A stretch of DNA of 57,958 bases from Ruminococcaceae bacterium UBA2857 (GCA_002350705.1 DEFH01000044.1:4024-61981); one strand, 5' to 3'. Shown: positions 25,290-33,953, counted from the stretch's first letter. Notes: generated by a model from the sequence alone, not told the origin. Made by a program: numbers and translations.

Positions 25290-25995
25290 ATATTTTGATA
25301 ATTTCTTCTACTTTTGCAGATTCATCTATTGCAAGATTTCTGGAATATTCTATTTTATCAATTTTACAGTTGGGACCGATTTTAATATACTTGCCTTTGA
25401 CCTCATGAACTCTGACATTCACCAGTTCGATTTCATCTCCGATAATGGTAGGAATGGTCGTATCCACACCTTCGCTTTTGAGTGCTTTGGAAACAGGCGT
25501 TTTTTTGGAACGGATATAGATACTTTTGGCAATAATCGTATCGGCATAGATAAAACCAAAGGAATTGATGGTTTCCGCTTCAATGGTATTGTTGACAGCG
25601 ACAGAACCTTCCGCATTGATAGCTCTTGCCTTGATACAGCCCTCGTTTCTGATGGAAAATGAGCCTGTTACATCCAGTGTATCAATCACAAGGTCGGAAG
25701 AAAGCTTGACGGCTCCCTGACAGGTAATTCTGCCTGCTTTGACTTCCTTGGCACCCGATGAAAACAAAGCTCCCTTGCACTGCAGATTCTCTATGCTGAC
25801 ATCATCCATTAAACGAGTCGTACCCTTGCACAAAAAATCCTTGCATGAAAAACGATTCTGACACTTCAAAAATCCGTTCACAATCAGAGAAACCGCTTCC
25901 AGTGCATTTTCCGTTTCCGTATAACCGTTGATGGTAAGTCCCTCATACTGTATTTTTGTCAGCTTTTCATTTCCCTTCACCACAATCTGCTCCAT
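25288..25995 (-). CDS. Bactofilin-like polymer-forming protein
   Basis: A 235-residue protein built of short regular segments rich in Val, Ile, Gly and Cys (for example CQGAVKLSSDLVIDTLDVTG and INAEGSVAVNNTIEAET). This is the pattern of a beta-helix like that of bactofilins (DUF583-type, related to YhbE/YhbF of Bacillus). Such proteins polymerise without nucleotide and act in cell shape or membrane-associated scaffolds. Four Cys residues appear in successive turns. No membrane segment is visible. GGAGGTT precedes the ATG at 25995. It lies 31 bases after map and is likely cotranscribed. The family call is by pattern only. Confidence 0.65.
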   Translation of the reverse strand: MEQIVVKGNEKLTKIQYEGLTINGYTETENALEAVSLIVNGFLKCQNRFSCKDFLCKGTTRLMDDVSIENLQCKGALFSSGAKEVKAGRITCQGAVKLSSDLVIDTLDVTGSFSIRNEGCIKARAINAEGSVAVNNTIEAETINSFGFIYADTIIAKSIYIRSKKTPVSKALKSEGVDTTIPTIIGDEIELVNVRVHEVKGKYIKIGPNCKIDKIEYSRNLAIDESAKVEEIIKI

Positions 25996-26026
25996 AAAAT
26001 AACCTCCGTTCATGTTTGATATTCCG

Positions 26027-26902
26027 TCAATAGCAAAGCACCTCGTGACCGTCTTCGGTGACAAGCACCATGATTTCCCACTGGGCTGAAGGCTGATGAT
26101 CAGCAGTATAAACCGTCCAGTCATCCTCTTTATCTACAAATACTTTTTCTGTTCCCATGTTCACCATCGGCTCAATTGTGAAGATCATTCCGGGTACCAA
26201 AAGCATTTCCTCTCCCGCTTTGGACACATAGCTTACCCAGGGATCTTCATGGAAGGCCAAGCCTACACCATGTCCGCCAATTTCACGCACCACACTGTAA
26301 CCGTTTGCGACAGCGTGTTCATGCACAGCCTGTCCCATATCTCCCAAAAATGACCACGGCTGTACTTTTTCAAGACCGATCTCTACACATTCTTTGACAA
26401 CATCAACCAGTTTTTTCTTTTCGGGGCTGACATTGCCGATACAGAACATTCTTGACGAGTCGGAAAAATATCCTTTATAAATCGTAGAGCAGTCCACATT
26501 CACAATATCTCCGTCTTTCAGTACCACTTTCTCTGACGGGATTCCGTGACAAACCACATCATTGATGGAAGTACAAACGCTTTTCGGATAGCCCTCATAA
26601 TGCAGAGGAGCAGGAATTGCTCCCAGTTCTGCCGTCTTTTGAGCAACCAAATCATCAATTTCCTGTGTTGTCATTCCGGCCCGGATATGTTCTGCCACAT
26701 AATCCAGTACAGCAATATTAATCTTACAGCTTTCTCTGATACACTCAATTTGCTGAGGTGTTTTGATAATAGAACGGTCAGGCACCTCATGTCCCTGACT
26801 TTTGATAAAGGCAATTTTCTCATCAAACTGCTCATGACATTTTTTATATTTTTTGCCGCTTCCACACCAGCACGATTCATTTCTTCCGATTTTACTGCTC
26901 AT
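26027..26902 (-). CDS. map: Methionine aminopeptidase with N-terminal SEC-C zinc motif
   Basis: Removes the initiator methionine from nascent proteins. The N-terminus carries a SEC-C zinc motif, RNESCWCGSGKKYKKCH (about 8-24), found in many clostridial type I enzymes and thought to aid ribosome binding. The catalytic domain has the metal ligands in VNVDCST and FSDSSR (two Asp), GGHGVGLAFHE (His), TIEPM (Glu) and QWEIMV (Glu). It totals 291 residues. The ATG at 26902 matches the usual MSxKIGRN start; an ATG at 26926 lacks a ribosome-binding site. It is driven by a strong promoter upstream. Confidence 0.95.
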   Translation of the reverse strand: MSSKIGRNESCWCGSGKKYKKCHEQFDEKIAFIKSQGHEVPDRSIIKTPQQIECIRESCKINIAVLDYVAEHIRAGMTTQEIDDLVAQKTAELGAIPAPLHYEGYPKSVCTSINDVVCHGIPSEKVVLKDGDIVNVDCSTIYKGYFSDSSRMFCIGNVSPEKKKLVDVVKECVEIGLEKVQPWSFLGDMGQAVHEHAVANGYSVVREIGGHGVGLAFHEDPWVSYVSKAGEEMLLVPGMIFTIEPMVNMGTEKVFVDKEDDWTVYTADHQPSAQWEIMVLVTEDGHEVLCY

Positions 26903-26945
26903 CCGGACCGTCACTTCTCCCACCATAATAAATTCTTACTCAATT

Positions 26946-26974
26946 ATTATACTATTAATTCTTCCAAATGTAAA
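26946..26974 (-). promoter_or_regulatory. Promoter of map
   Basis: On the minus strand, TTTACA (26969-26974), a 17-base spacer and a perfect TATAAT (26946-26951). The predicted start is near 26939, giving a leader of about 37 bases. The rest of the 232-base gap to 27134 is AT-rich without further features. Confidence 0.75.
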
Positions 26975-27134
26975 TATGAAATTTTAAGTTTGTCACAAAA
27001 AGATTATTCACAAATCCTGTTTTTACGCATATTCTGCTAACGGGAGCAAAAAAATTCCCTGTCAAAAGCAGAGAATGAAAATGATCTTTTATGAATATTC
27101 CGATACTGAATTTTTTATGACGGAGTTGAAAAAT

Positions 27135-27590
27135 ATGTCAAACAATTATGATGAAAAACAGAAAAAAGAGACCGCCTGCCCCGACATTTGTGACAGTTGT
27201 ATGTCAGGTGTAATGATTCTGGTCAGTATCATCAGCGGTATACTGTTTGCCGCACTGGGAATTGTTCTTTTTGTCAATTCCATTCTCACGGCACCGTTTA
27301 CAGTGGCACTGACCGCACTTATCACAGGATTTGCCTTCCTGTTTACGGTTGTCATCGGCTCTGCCGTTTCAGAGTGCCGCTCCAAATTCAAAAAATGTAT
27401 CCGCTGTCATTTTGGCGGATTGTTTTTCGGTATTCTCGGCACGATTTTTTCCGCAGTGACTGCCGCAGCCGTGACACTCACTGCCGAATCTGTTTTATCA
27501 GCGGTACTGGTAGGACCGGTCTTTTTCTTCTTTGCCTATATGGTAGTTTCTATGGTATTTTTCACACGCTGCACTTCCAAGTGCAGCTGA
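27135..27590 (+). CDS. Small membrane protein with cysteine pairs, unknown function
   Basis: I do not recognise this 151-residue protein. It has a hydrophilic N-terminus with CPDICDSCM, then about four membrane helices. A short basic loop with two Cys (RSKFKKCIRCHFGG) lies in the middle, and the C-terminus is RCTSKCS. The spaced Cys residues may bind metal or form disulphides. The ATG at 27135 is chosen because CGGAG lies 9 bases before it; two upstream in-frame ATGs (27075, 27117) lack a good site. It is a single gene ending in a strong terminator. Confidence 0.6.
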   Translation: MSNNYDEKQKKETACPDICDSCMSGVMILVSIISGILFAALGIVLFVNSILTAPFTVALTALITGFAFLFTVVIGSAVSECRSKFKKCIRCHFGGLFFGILGTIFSAVTAAAVTLTAESVLSAVLVGPVFFFFAYMVVSMVFFTRCTSKCS

Positions 27591-27599
27591 AAATAACAG

Positions 27600-27634
27600 G
27601 CGTTTCCCTGGCAGCAGCCCTGTCAGGGAAACGC
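27600..27634 (+). terminator. Intrinsic terminator after the small membrane protein gene
   Basis: GCGTTTCCCTG (27600-27610) pairs perfectly with CAGGGAAACGC (27624-27634). It is followed by TGATTTATTTATT rather than a pure T-run. Confidence 0.8.
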
Positions 27635-27645
27635 TGATTTATTTA

Positions 27646-27675
27646 TTGACAAAGAACGGCTATTTGTAGTATTAT
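27646..27675 (+). promoter_or_regulatory. Promoter of the zinc-ribbon/TPM operon
   Basis: A perfect TTGACA (27646-27651), an 18-base spacer and TATTAT (27670-27675), about 45 bases before the TTG start of the disrupted zinc-ribbon gene. Confidence 0.65.
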
Positions 27676-27850
27676 TAAAAAAATGTGTCAAAATAACACG
27701 ATTGTGGAGGTTGAAGTTAATTGAACAGTGAAGCCAAACAATTTCATTGTCCGAACTGTAATGCGGATTTAAAATTCTCCCCCGACCAACAAAAATTTAC
27801 CTGTGAATACTGCCGCAGTGCTTTCACGGAGGAGGAAGTGCTGGAATATC

Positions 27851-28697
27851 GGTCGTGTCACAGAATCGTTGATGAATCAAAGGTATGACCGAAAAAGAAT
27901 ATGTTGATGAAGGTACCTATCACAGCTTTATGAATTTCAAGATCTTTTGAAAAGCAGATTGTTTTACGTGCAAGCCGTTTTATGCGTGTTCTTAATGTCA
28001 GATGATCTCGTTCAATTTGTTGCGTATTTCTTTTTCCCGTAACAAGTTTATCGGGAGAAATCCTGCTGTCGTAAGCAAAATTATTATCAGCGTAAACTGT
28101 ACCGATATGAAATTCGGAAAGCAATTGCAAGAGTTCATCTAAATATTTATACTCTCTTGTTCCAAATGTATAGGCAAGAGGTGTATTGGTTTTATGATCC
28201 ACTGCCCACCAAAGCCATACCTGATGTTTTTTATCATGATAAAAACTCCACATTTCGTCCATTTCGGCGGGTGTTTCGATATAAACATCTATTTCTGTGG
28301 ATTCTCCGGATTTTAATGTTTCAAGGAAATTTGTGTTTACTTGTTTCGGGAAATCTTTTGTTTTTTTAAAACTGATGTCACTGTATTAGGTGAGATTTTT
28401 AATACTCGGCCTGTATCTCTTGTTCCCGAACCGTTCATAACCATATCGATTATTTTTTCTTTTGTTTCAGGTTTACTTGCGTTGTTGCTGTATTCCAACT
28501 GAAATGTTTTATGGCTGCATTCATGATTTTGACACATCATGCGTTGTTTTCCCGTACTATTCTTTCCATATCTTACCACTTTATCACTTTTGCAATATGG
28601 ACACAATACTTTTTCGTAAACCACATCTTCATCTCCAACATTTTTTCCTAATTATACCACATCTGCTTTCTTTATTAAACTATTTTGCGACATTACC
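27851..28697 (-). mobile_element. IS1-family insertion sequence, 847 bp
   Basis: Terminal inverted repeats are imperfect: the left end reads GGTCGTGTCACAGAAT and the right end, reversed, GGTAATGTCGCAAAAT. Directly outside, the same 8 bases GGAATATC occur at 27843-27850 and 28698-28705, a target-site duplication that fixes both ends. The transposase is on the minus strand, read as two frames joined by a -1 frameshift. The stop codon of the second frame lies within the left inverted repeat. All parts look intact, so the element may be active or recent. Confidence 0.93.
27858..28624 (-). CDS. IS1-family transposase (InsA + InsB' by -1 frameshift)
   Basis: The first frame starts at GTG 28624 (GGAG 8 bases before) and encodes an InsA-like DNA-binding protein of 95 residues with CPYC and C-x4-C zinc-finger pairs and a helix-turn-helix; it stops near 28337. 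A slippery TTTTAAAAAAAC run (A7 at 28361-28367) allows a -1 shift into the second frame, giving VLKKTKDFPKQ and onward. That frame carries the DDE parts: Asp in DEMWSFYHDKKHQVWLWWAVD, Asp in YADNNF, and Glu in QQIERDHLTLRTRIKRLARKT, the IS1 hallmark. InsA alone usually acts as a repressor; the fusion is the active transposase. Confidence 0.9.
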
Positions 28698-29678
28698 GGA
28701 ATATCAGCTTAAAATGCAGGAAATCGAAGATGCCTACCGACAGGATCCCGATGAAATGCCCCCTGAAAGCGAACTGACCGACGAAGAAAAAAGCGAACGC
28801 GAAACCTTTGAAGAAGAAAGCCGCCTGTATTCCTGTCCGAGCTGCGGTGCACAAATCGTATGTGATGCCAATACAGCCGCCTCTTTCTGCTATTACTGCC
28901 ATAATCCCGTGATCCTGAACGGACGTGTTGACGGCAAATACAAACCTTCTATGGTGCTGCCCTTTGCCCTTGACCGTGACAAAGCGGTCGAGACATTCAA
29001 CCTGTGGGCAAAAAGTAAATTCTTTGCTCCCAAAAATCTGATGTCCTCCGCACAGTTGGAAAAAATGACGGGACTCTATGTGCCGTTCTGGGTCGCCAAC
29101 TCCACCACCAACTCTCATCTGGAGGCTCTCGGTGAAAATGTCCGTCACTGGACAAGCGGAAATTACCGCTATACCGAAACTTCACAGTATCGTGTGGAAA
29201 GAGAGGCTACTGTCGAATATCAGGGAATCCCTGCCGACGGCTCACGCAAAATCGAAGACCAACTGATGGAAGCAATCGAACCATTTGACTACAAGGCGGC
29301 GAAGCCTTTCAATATGGCATATCTGAGCGGATTCATGGCTGACAAATATGATGTTGACAAGGAAAAAATGCTTCCCCGTATCAAAGAAAGAATGTTCGCC
29401 AATAACCGTCTCATTATTAATGAGACCATTCACTACACCACCGTCAAACACCGCAGGGAAAATAACAAAATCAATACACTGAACTGGCGTTATATGCTCC
29501 TGCCGGTATGGTTCATGACGTTTGAATACCGAGGAAAACTCTGGGAATATGCCGTAAACGGTCAGACAGGCAAGGTCGCAGGACAGCTCCCTGTTTCCAT
29601 GAAAAAACTGCTCGGTACCTGTATCGCCGTGGCATTGGCGATTGCGGGAATCACTGTATTCGGGGGGTATCTGTTCAG

Positions 29679-31343
29679 ATGAAGAAACAATTATTGATTT
29701 CCGCTTTACTGGCTGTGTCCATGCTGACGAGCGGCATGACTGCCTTCGCAGAGGGTGAAAGCGATCCCCTCTATACAGATGAAGACGCTTACTATGAGGA
29801 ATACACTGACGAAAATACCGATGAGGACGACATTGATGAAGAAGTTTACGACCGGGCGGTTACCGGTCATGCCGATGATGACTTCTATGATTCCTCCGTT
29901 GACACGGAGTATCTTGAAAAGGGAAAGGACTATTACACCGAAAGAGCCGCTTTCGTAACGGAAAATATCTATCTCTGCGATGAAACCAAATCCCTGACCC
30001 AAACCCATATAGATGCCATTCGCAGACAGTTGGAGGAAACCTATCAAAATATCCATAATAATATCGCCGTGTATATCGCAGAAACGGACCGTTCTTCAGA
30101 CGTTCCGAATTTTGTGCAAAACGGTGTGGATACCGTATTCAGCAATCCCGGAATGGTAACGCATACCTCCGACACAACGATCATTGATACTGTCGGCACC
30201 GACCCCGATGGTACGCTCTTTCTTTACATAGATACACAAAATTTTTCCTGTACCATCAAACAGGATTTCATAGCCGCCCGCTATTATGACGACAGTAGTC
30301 TTGATTCCCTGGCCGAATCGCTCAGTGCCCGTTTTTACGGTACAGTGCCGACATATGTCACCAATATGGTAAATGATTTCTGTATACGGATCAATAGCTT
30401 GAGGACAGATTTTTATGATAACCGCAGTCACAGTGATCTTACTTACCATGACGGACATTATGTTTACGATTATACCGGTTACTATGACTATCCCTTCTAT
30501 AAAGATGATACCGTTTACTACTGTGACGAATCTCAAAATTACACGGATTCGCAAAAAGAACAGATCGTTTCTCTCCTGAAAGAAACATCCGATACACTGG
30601 GCTTCAACCTTGCCATGTATACCGCAGGGAAAAGCCGTACAGATGAAGAAGTGGAAAATTTTGCCGTCAACGGTTCTCATGAGATTTTCGGACTCTCTCC
30701 CGAAACGGGTACGGTTTTCCTGTATCTCGATCTTGACGGCTACAGCAATGCCTATGATGTCATGTACTGCTATCGGGAACCGTTCCTTTACTACTCCAGT
30801 GAGCTGTTCGGCAACAGAATCGAAAAAATTCTCGTCGAAATGTCCAAGCATTTGCCAAAAGGCGGTAACTATGTAGATTTTGACAGCCTGTATGCCGCTA
30901 CACAGGAATTCTGCAAACAACTCATTTATTACAAGGAAATGGGACCGGAAGAAGGCTGCTATTACTACAATGATGATACCGATACCTTTTTCGTGACAAG
31001 ACACGGTGAAATTGTCCAGACGGATACCATGCCCCGTTCCCCCTATAAACAATGGCCGAAATTTTTATTGATCGGTCTGGGAATCGGAATCATTGCCGCT
31101 ATTCTCCTGTACTTCTCCGTCCTAAAAGAATATGAGTTCAAATCCTCTGCCAGTGCTTCCCTGTATACCTCACGCAATACCACACATATCCATCATAAAT
31201 CCGATGTCCTGATCGGTACACATGTCTCCAAAGTCCGTATCGAATCTCACAGCAGCGGCGGTCACGGAGGTCATGGAGGCCATGGAGGCGGCTTTCATGG
31301 CGGCGGTTTCAGCGGAGGAGGCGGAGGAGGTCATCACAGATAA
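29679..31343 (+). CDS. Secreted, membrane-anchored protein with two TPM-like domains
   Basis: A 554-residue protein with a signal peptide (1-24, ending TAFA) and an acidic stretch rich in Asp, Glu, Tyr and Thr (about 25-75). Two TPM-like domains (about 85-235 and 270-435) follow, each opening with VTENIYLCDETKSLT or DDTVYYCDESQNYT. A membrane helix (about 455-475) and a C-terminal tail ending in Gly/His clusters (HGGHGGHGGGFHGG) complete it. TPM domains occur in phosphatases and in photosystem repair factors; in Firmicutes many end in such Gly-rich tails, with unknown role. It overlaps the zinc-ribbon gene by ATGA (29679-29682), so its translation was coupled to a gene now broken by the IS. 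Confidence 0.82.
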   Translation: MKKQLLISALLAVSMLTSGMTAFAEGESDPLYTDEDAYYEEYTDENTDEDDIDEEVYDRAVTGHADDDFYDSSVDTEYLEKGKDYYTERAAFVTENIYLCDETKSLTQTHIDAIRRQLEETYQNIHNNIAVYIAETDRSSDVPNFVQNGVDTVFSNPGMVTHTSDTTIIDTVGTDPDGTLFLYIDTQNFSCTIKQDFIAARYYDDSSLDSLAESLSARFYGTVPTYVTNMVNDFCIRINSLRTDFYDNRSHSDLTYHDGHYVYDYTGYYDYPFYKDDTVYYCDESQNYTDSQKEQIVSLLKETSDTLGFNLAMYTAGKSRTDEEVENFAVNGSHEIFGLSPETGTVFLYLDLDGYSNAYDVMYCYREPFLYYSSELFGNRIEKILVEMSKHLPKGGNYVDFDSLYAATQEFCKQLIYYKEMGPEEGCYYYNDDTDTFFVTRHGEIVQTDTMPRSPYKQWPKFLLIGLGIGIIAAILLYFSVLKEYEFKSSASASLYTSRNTTHIHHKSDVLIGTHVSKVRIESHSSGGHGGHGGHGGGFHGGGFSGGGGGGHHR

Positions 31344-31354
31344 CCTCTTTTTAC

Positions 31355-31394
31355 AAAATCGTTTCTGTATTTTTGTACAGAAACGATTTTTTTA
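31355..31394 (+). terminator. Intrinsic terminator after the TPM gene
   Basis: AAATCGTTTCTGTA and TACAGAAACGATTT form a long stem with a short loop, followed by a run of T (31387-31393). It is 12 bases after the stop codon. Confidence 0.9.
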
Positions 31395-31443
31395 TGACAA
31401 TTTTTTTGTAAGCAGGGAAAATATTAATAAAAATTTAACAATC

Positions 31444-31527
31444 TATTAAGAAATATTTTTCGATTCAAAAAATATAATTCCCTTGATACATTTTTCAGAT
31501 AGTGCTATAATGATTTTATTAAGAAAT
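31444..31527 (+). promoter_or_regulatory. WYL-gene promoter flanked by 11-bp direct repeats
   Basis: A strong promoter, TTGATA (31483-31488), 17-base spacer, TATAAT (31506-31511), is flanked by two exact copies of TATTAAGAAAT at 31444-31454 and 31517-31527. The copies start 73 bases apart, close to seven helical turns. They could be operator half-sites for looping by the regulator encoded just downstream. Promoter and repeats are seen directly; the operator role is inferred. Confidence 0.6.
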
Positions 31528-31568
31528 CCCCATTTTTTAAATTCATCAAAATCCCGGAGGTGCAAAAT

Positions 31569-32684
31569 ATGTCGAAAGGCGACAACCGGCTGAAAATTCT
31601 TTATATCATAGATGTTCTCAAGCAGAACAGCAAAAGCAAGACTCCCCATGATATCAATCGTTTTATCAGTGCCAATGACCTTGTACAAGAGCTGCAAAGC
31701 AAGTATGAACTGACCGCTGACAGAAAATCTGTCTACAGCTATATCAAGACAATGGAACAATATGGCTATGAATTCGATAAAAGTAAAAAAGGCTTTTATC
31801 TTCTCGGCTGCTCATGTCACGATACCGATACGGTTTCCTTTGAAACAGCAGAACTGAAAGTGATTGCCGATGCCCTTAGCCTTTCACGCTTTTATCCGAT
31901 CAAAAAAACCCGTCAGATTATCAAAAAACTGGAAAAGCTTCTTCCCGACAGCAGCCAGTCTCTTCTGAGCAGGGAAATTTTTCTGGAAAAGGTCATCAAA
32001 AGTGACAATATGTCTGTCATCTATAATATCAACAGTATCTATGAAGCCATTAATGATGACAAACAAATTGCTTTTCACTATCAGAATGTTCAGGCAGACC
32101 TGAGCGACGGACACCATTGTCTGACTACCGGACTGCGTACCGAAAATGATAAAAAAGTGAAAACCTACCTGCAAAGCCCCTATGCACTCCTTTGGAAAAA
32201 TGAATGTTACTATCTTCTGAGCTATGACAGCAACAAACAGGATCTGCGTACATTCCGTGTGGACAGAATGGTCGATGTCATTGTTCAGAACGGTCAGGAC
32301 AATGATATTCCCAATATCAAACGTGACGGCAAAAAATATTTCAAAGATATTGATATTGCCGAATATCTCAATACCGCTTTCAGTATGTTCGGCGGTAAAA
32401 AGAAAAATGTTTCCCTGCGTGTCAAGAAGGATCTTGCCAAAGTGATTGCCGATTACTTCGGCAAAAATATCAATGTTTACAGCGACGATTTCAGCGATGA
32501 GTATTTCATCTGTTCGGTAGACATCCAGCAAAGCAATATGTTTTTCTCATGGCTGAGCGGTTTCGGAAGCGATATTCAAATCAAGTTTCCCCATGATATT
32601 CGCCAGCAGTATCTGGACTATCTGAAAGATATTATTGCAGGCTATGATAAATTGACACAATGCGAAAATACCAAATCTCATTAA
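31569..32684 (+). CDS. WYL-domain transcriptional regulator
   Basis: A 371-residue protein with an N-terminal winged helix-turn-helix (about 8-75, with ADRKSVYSYIKTMEQYGYEF) and a WYL domain (about 155-235). The WYL domain has YLQSPYALLWKNECYYLLSYDSNKQDLRTFRVDRM, which includes the conserved ligand-binding Arg residues. A C-terminal WCX-like part follows. WYL regulators sense nucleotides or nucleic acids and often control stress or defence genes; no target is evident beside it. The ATG at 31569 has GGAGG 8 bases away. It is a single gene with its own promoter and terminator, so self-regulation is the only regulation the context suggests. Confidence 0.9.
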   Translation: MSKGDNRLKILYIIDVLKQNSKSKTPHDINRFISANDLVQELQSKYELTADRKSVYSYIKTMEQYGYEFDKSKKGFYLLGCSCHDTDTVSFETAELKVIADALSLSRFYPIKKTRQIIKKLEKLLPDSSQSLLSREIFLEKVIKSDNMSVIYNINSIYEAINDDKQIAFHYQNVQADLSDGHHCLTTGLRTENDKKVKTYLQSPYALLWKNECYYLLSYDSNKQDLRTFRVDRMVDVIVQNGQDNDIPNIKRDGKKYFKDIDIAEYLNTAFSMFGGKKKNVSLRVKKDLAKVIADYFGKNINVYSDDFSDEYFICSVDIQQSNMFFSWLSGFGSDIQIKFPHDIRQQYLDYLKDIIAGYDKLTQCENTKSH

Positions 32685-32686
32685 AA

Positions 32687-32724
32687 AAAAACTCCTTGAA
32701 GTTCATCTTCAAGGAGATTTTTTT
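32687..32724. terminator. Bidirectional terminator between WYL and NUDIX genes
   Basis: CTCCTTGAAG (32692-32701) pairs with CTTCAAGGAG (32707-32716). An A-run on the left and a T-run on the right serve both strands of this convergent pair. Confidence 0.9.
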
Positions 32725-32727
32725 GTC

Positions 32728-33243
32728 TTACGAAAAAGTATCGTCACCGTCTATCATGGCAAACAGCAGTCCGATATAGCTTTCATGATAACGGATAAAC
32801 TCACCGTTTTTAATCATCCGAAGAATCTCTTCCTGTGATGCCCATTTTGCCGCCTGTACTTCTTCTTTCTGTAATTGCAGACGGCTGATGTCCACTTCCG
32901 CCCTGAGCAGATACACATCATCAAAACCGTCTTTGAAATTCATAGTCCCCATCGGACGCATATCCGACATATCAATGTGAATGCCCAATTCCTCGGCAAG
33001 CTCTCTTTCGGCACTTTCCGCACCGGTTTCCCCTGCACTCACCTGACCGCCTGCCGTAATATCCCACAAATCCGGAAACATTTGTTTAGAGGACTGTCTT
33101 TGCTGAATCAGCATTTCATCTTTTTCATTGAAAATACAAACGTGTACCACAATTCTGTATTTGCCTTTCGGAAGTTCTGTTCCTCTGACAGCCGTTTCAT
33201 GCAGTGGCTGTCTGTTTTTATCATACAAATCCATCATTTCCAT
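32728..33243 (-). CDS. NUDIX hydrolase
   Basis: A 171-residue NUDIX protein. The box GGQVSAGETG followed by AESAERELAEELGI fits G-x5-E-x7-REUxEExGU exactly. The flanking sequence (DLYDKNRQPL, GKYRIVVHVCIFNEKDEMLIQQR, FPDLWDITAGG) is like the YfcD/isopentenyl-diphosphate-isomerase-like group, whose substrates are mostly unknown. The ATG at 33243 lies 11 bases after GGAG; further ATGs at 33237 and 33234 or a TTG upstream are possible. It follows the beta-helix protein gene with a gap of 23 bases and is probably in its operon. Confidence 0.88.
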   Translation of the reverse strand: MEMMDLYDKNRQPLHETAVRGTELPKGKYRIVVHVCIFNEKDEMLIQQRQSSKQMFPDLWDITAGGQVSAGETGAESAERELAEELGIHIDMSDMRPMGTMNFKDGFDDVYLLRAEVDISRLQLQKEEVQAAKWASQEEILRMIKNGEFIRYHESYIGLLFAMIDGDDTFS

Positions 33244-33266
33244 TTTCTTTTTTACTCCGTTAACAC

Positions 33267-33935
33267 TCAAATTTTCTCTGCAATTTCGCCCTGCTTTTTA
33301 TAAATGCTGTTTGCCGGCACCGTTCCCCGAACCATTGACAACGGATATACAGTTGTATTTCTGCCGATGACTGTTCCCGGATTCAATACGGAATTACAGC
33401 CGACTTCTACATAGTCCCCTACCATCGCACCGAATTTTTTAAGACCTGTTGCCAATTTTTCCTCTCCTACAGGTATCGTTACCGGGCTCTTGTCCGATTT
33501 CAGATTGGATGTAATCGCACCTGCTCCCAAGTGTGACTTGTAGCCAAGTATCGAATCACCGATATAATTATAATGCGGTACTTGTGCATGATTGAAGATA
33601 ATGCAGTTTTTCAGTTCCGTGGAGTTGCCCACAACAGAACCCTCTCCCACAATCGCATTTCCCCTGATAAACGCACAGTGCCTGATCTCCGCATTGGCAC
33701 AGATAATCACAGGTCCGCTGATATACGCTGTCGGGGCAATTTTCGCACTTTTCGCAATCCAGATATTGTCCCCTCTTTTTTCATAGTCCTCCTCTGAGAG
33801 CGTTGCACCCAGTTTCAGAATAAACTCCGATATTTTCGGCAATGCCTCCCAGGGATACGTCAATCCTTCAAAAATCCCTGCCGCTATGGTCTGCGACAGG
33901 TCAAGCAAATCGGCAATTTTCAGACTCTCGCTCAT
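33267..33935 (-). CDS. Left-handed beta-helix (hexapeptide repeat) protein
   Basis: A 222-residue protein with a helical N-terminus (1-55) and a hexapeptide-repeat beta-helix (about 60-205: IWIAKSAKIAPTAYISGPV, IGDSILGYKSHLGAGAITSN, VGCNSVLNPGTVIGRNTTVYP). It resembles the C-terminal acetyltransferase part of GlmU-like sugar-phosphate enzymes without the pyrophosphorylase domain. An acyl- or nucleotidyl-sugar role is likely but the substrate is unknown. GGAGG precedes the ATG at 33935. It sits between a small unknown gene and the NUDIX gene, all on one strand. Confidence 0.85.
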   Translation of the reverse strand: MSESLKIADLLDLSQTIAAGIFEGLTYPWEALPKISEFILKLGATLSEEDYEKRGDNIWIAKSAKIAPTAYISGPVIICANAEIRHCAFIRGNAIVGEGSVVGNSTELKNCIIFNHAQVPHYNYIGDSILGYKSHLGAGAITSNLKSDKSPVTIPVGEEKLATGLKKFGAMVGDYVEVGCNSVLNPGTVIGRNTTVYPLSMVRGTVPANSIYKKQGEIAEKI

Positions 33936-33953
33936 AAAAAAAAACCTCCAAAA

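Larger units (their letters stand above)
27721..29682 (+). pseudogene. Zinc-ribbon membrane protein gene disrupted by an IS1-family element
   Basis: Removing 27851-28697 and one copy of the 8-bp duplication rejoins a single frame of 368 codons. It starts at TTG 27721 (GGAGG 10 bases upstream) and stops at 29682. The restored protein has a zinc ribbon CPNC ... CEYC (residues 10-31), an acidic linker, and a second ribbon CPSC ... CYYC. A central domain with GLYVPFWVANSTTN follows, and a C-terminal membrane helix (LLGTCIAVALAIAGITVFGGYLF) that would anchor it by its tail. It resembles TFIIB-type zinc-ribbon proteins of Ruminococcaceae of unknown function. With the insertion, translation from the TTG ends after 55 residues at TGA 27886-27888. 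The 3' part has no clear start of its own, so the gene is probably inactive. Confidence 0.85.

Noticed and set aside
28462..28697. An apparently intact 406-codon frame running from the IS element into the zinc-ribbon gene
   Set aside because: Its first 79 or so codons are antisense to the transposase and lie inside the insertion sequence. The real gene starts at TTG 27721 before the element.
30096..31052. A 318-codon open frame on the minus strand
   Set aside because: It is antisense to the TPM gene, which has a signal peptide, TPM domains and coupled translation. The reverse frame shows no family features.
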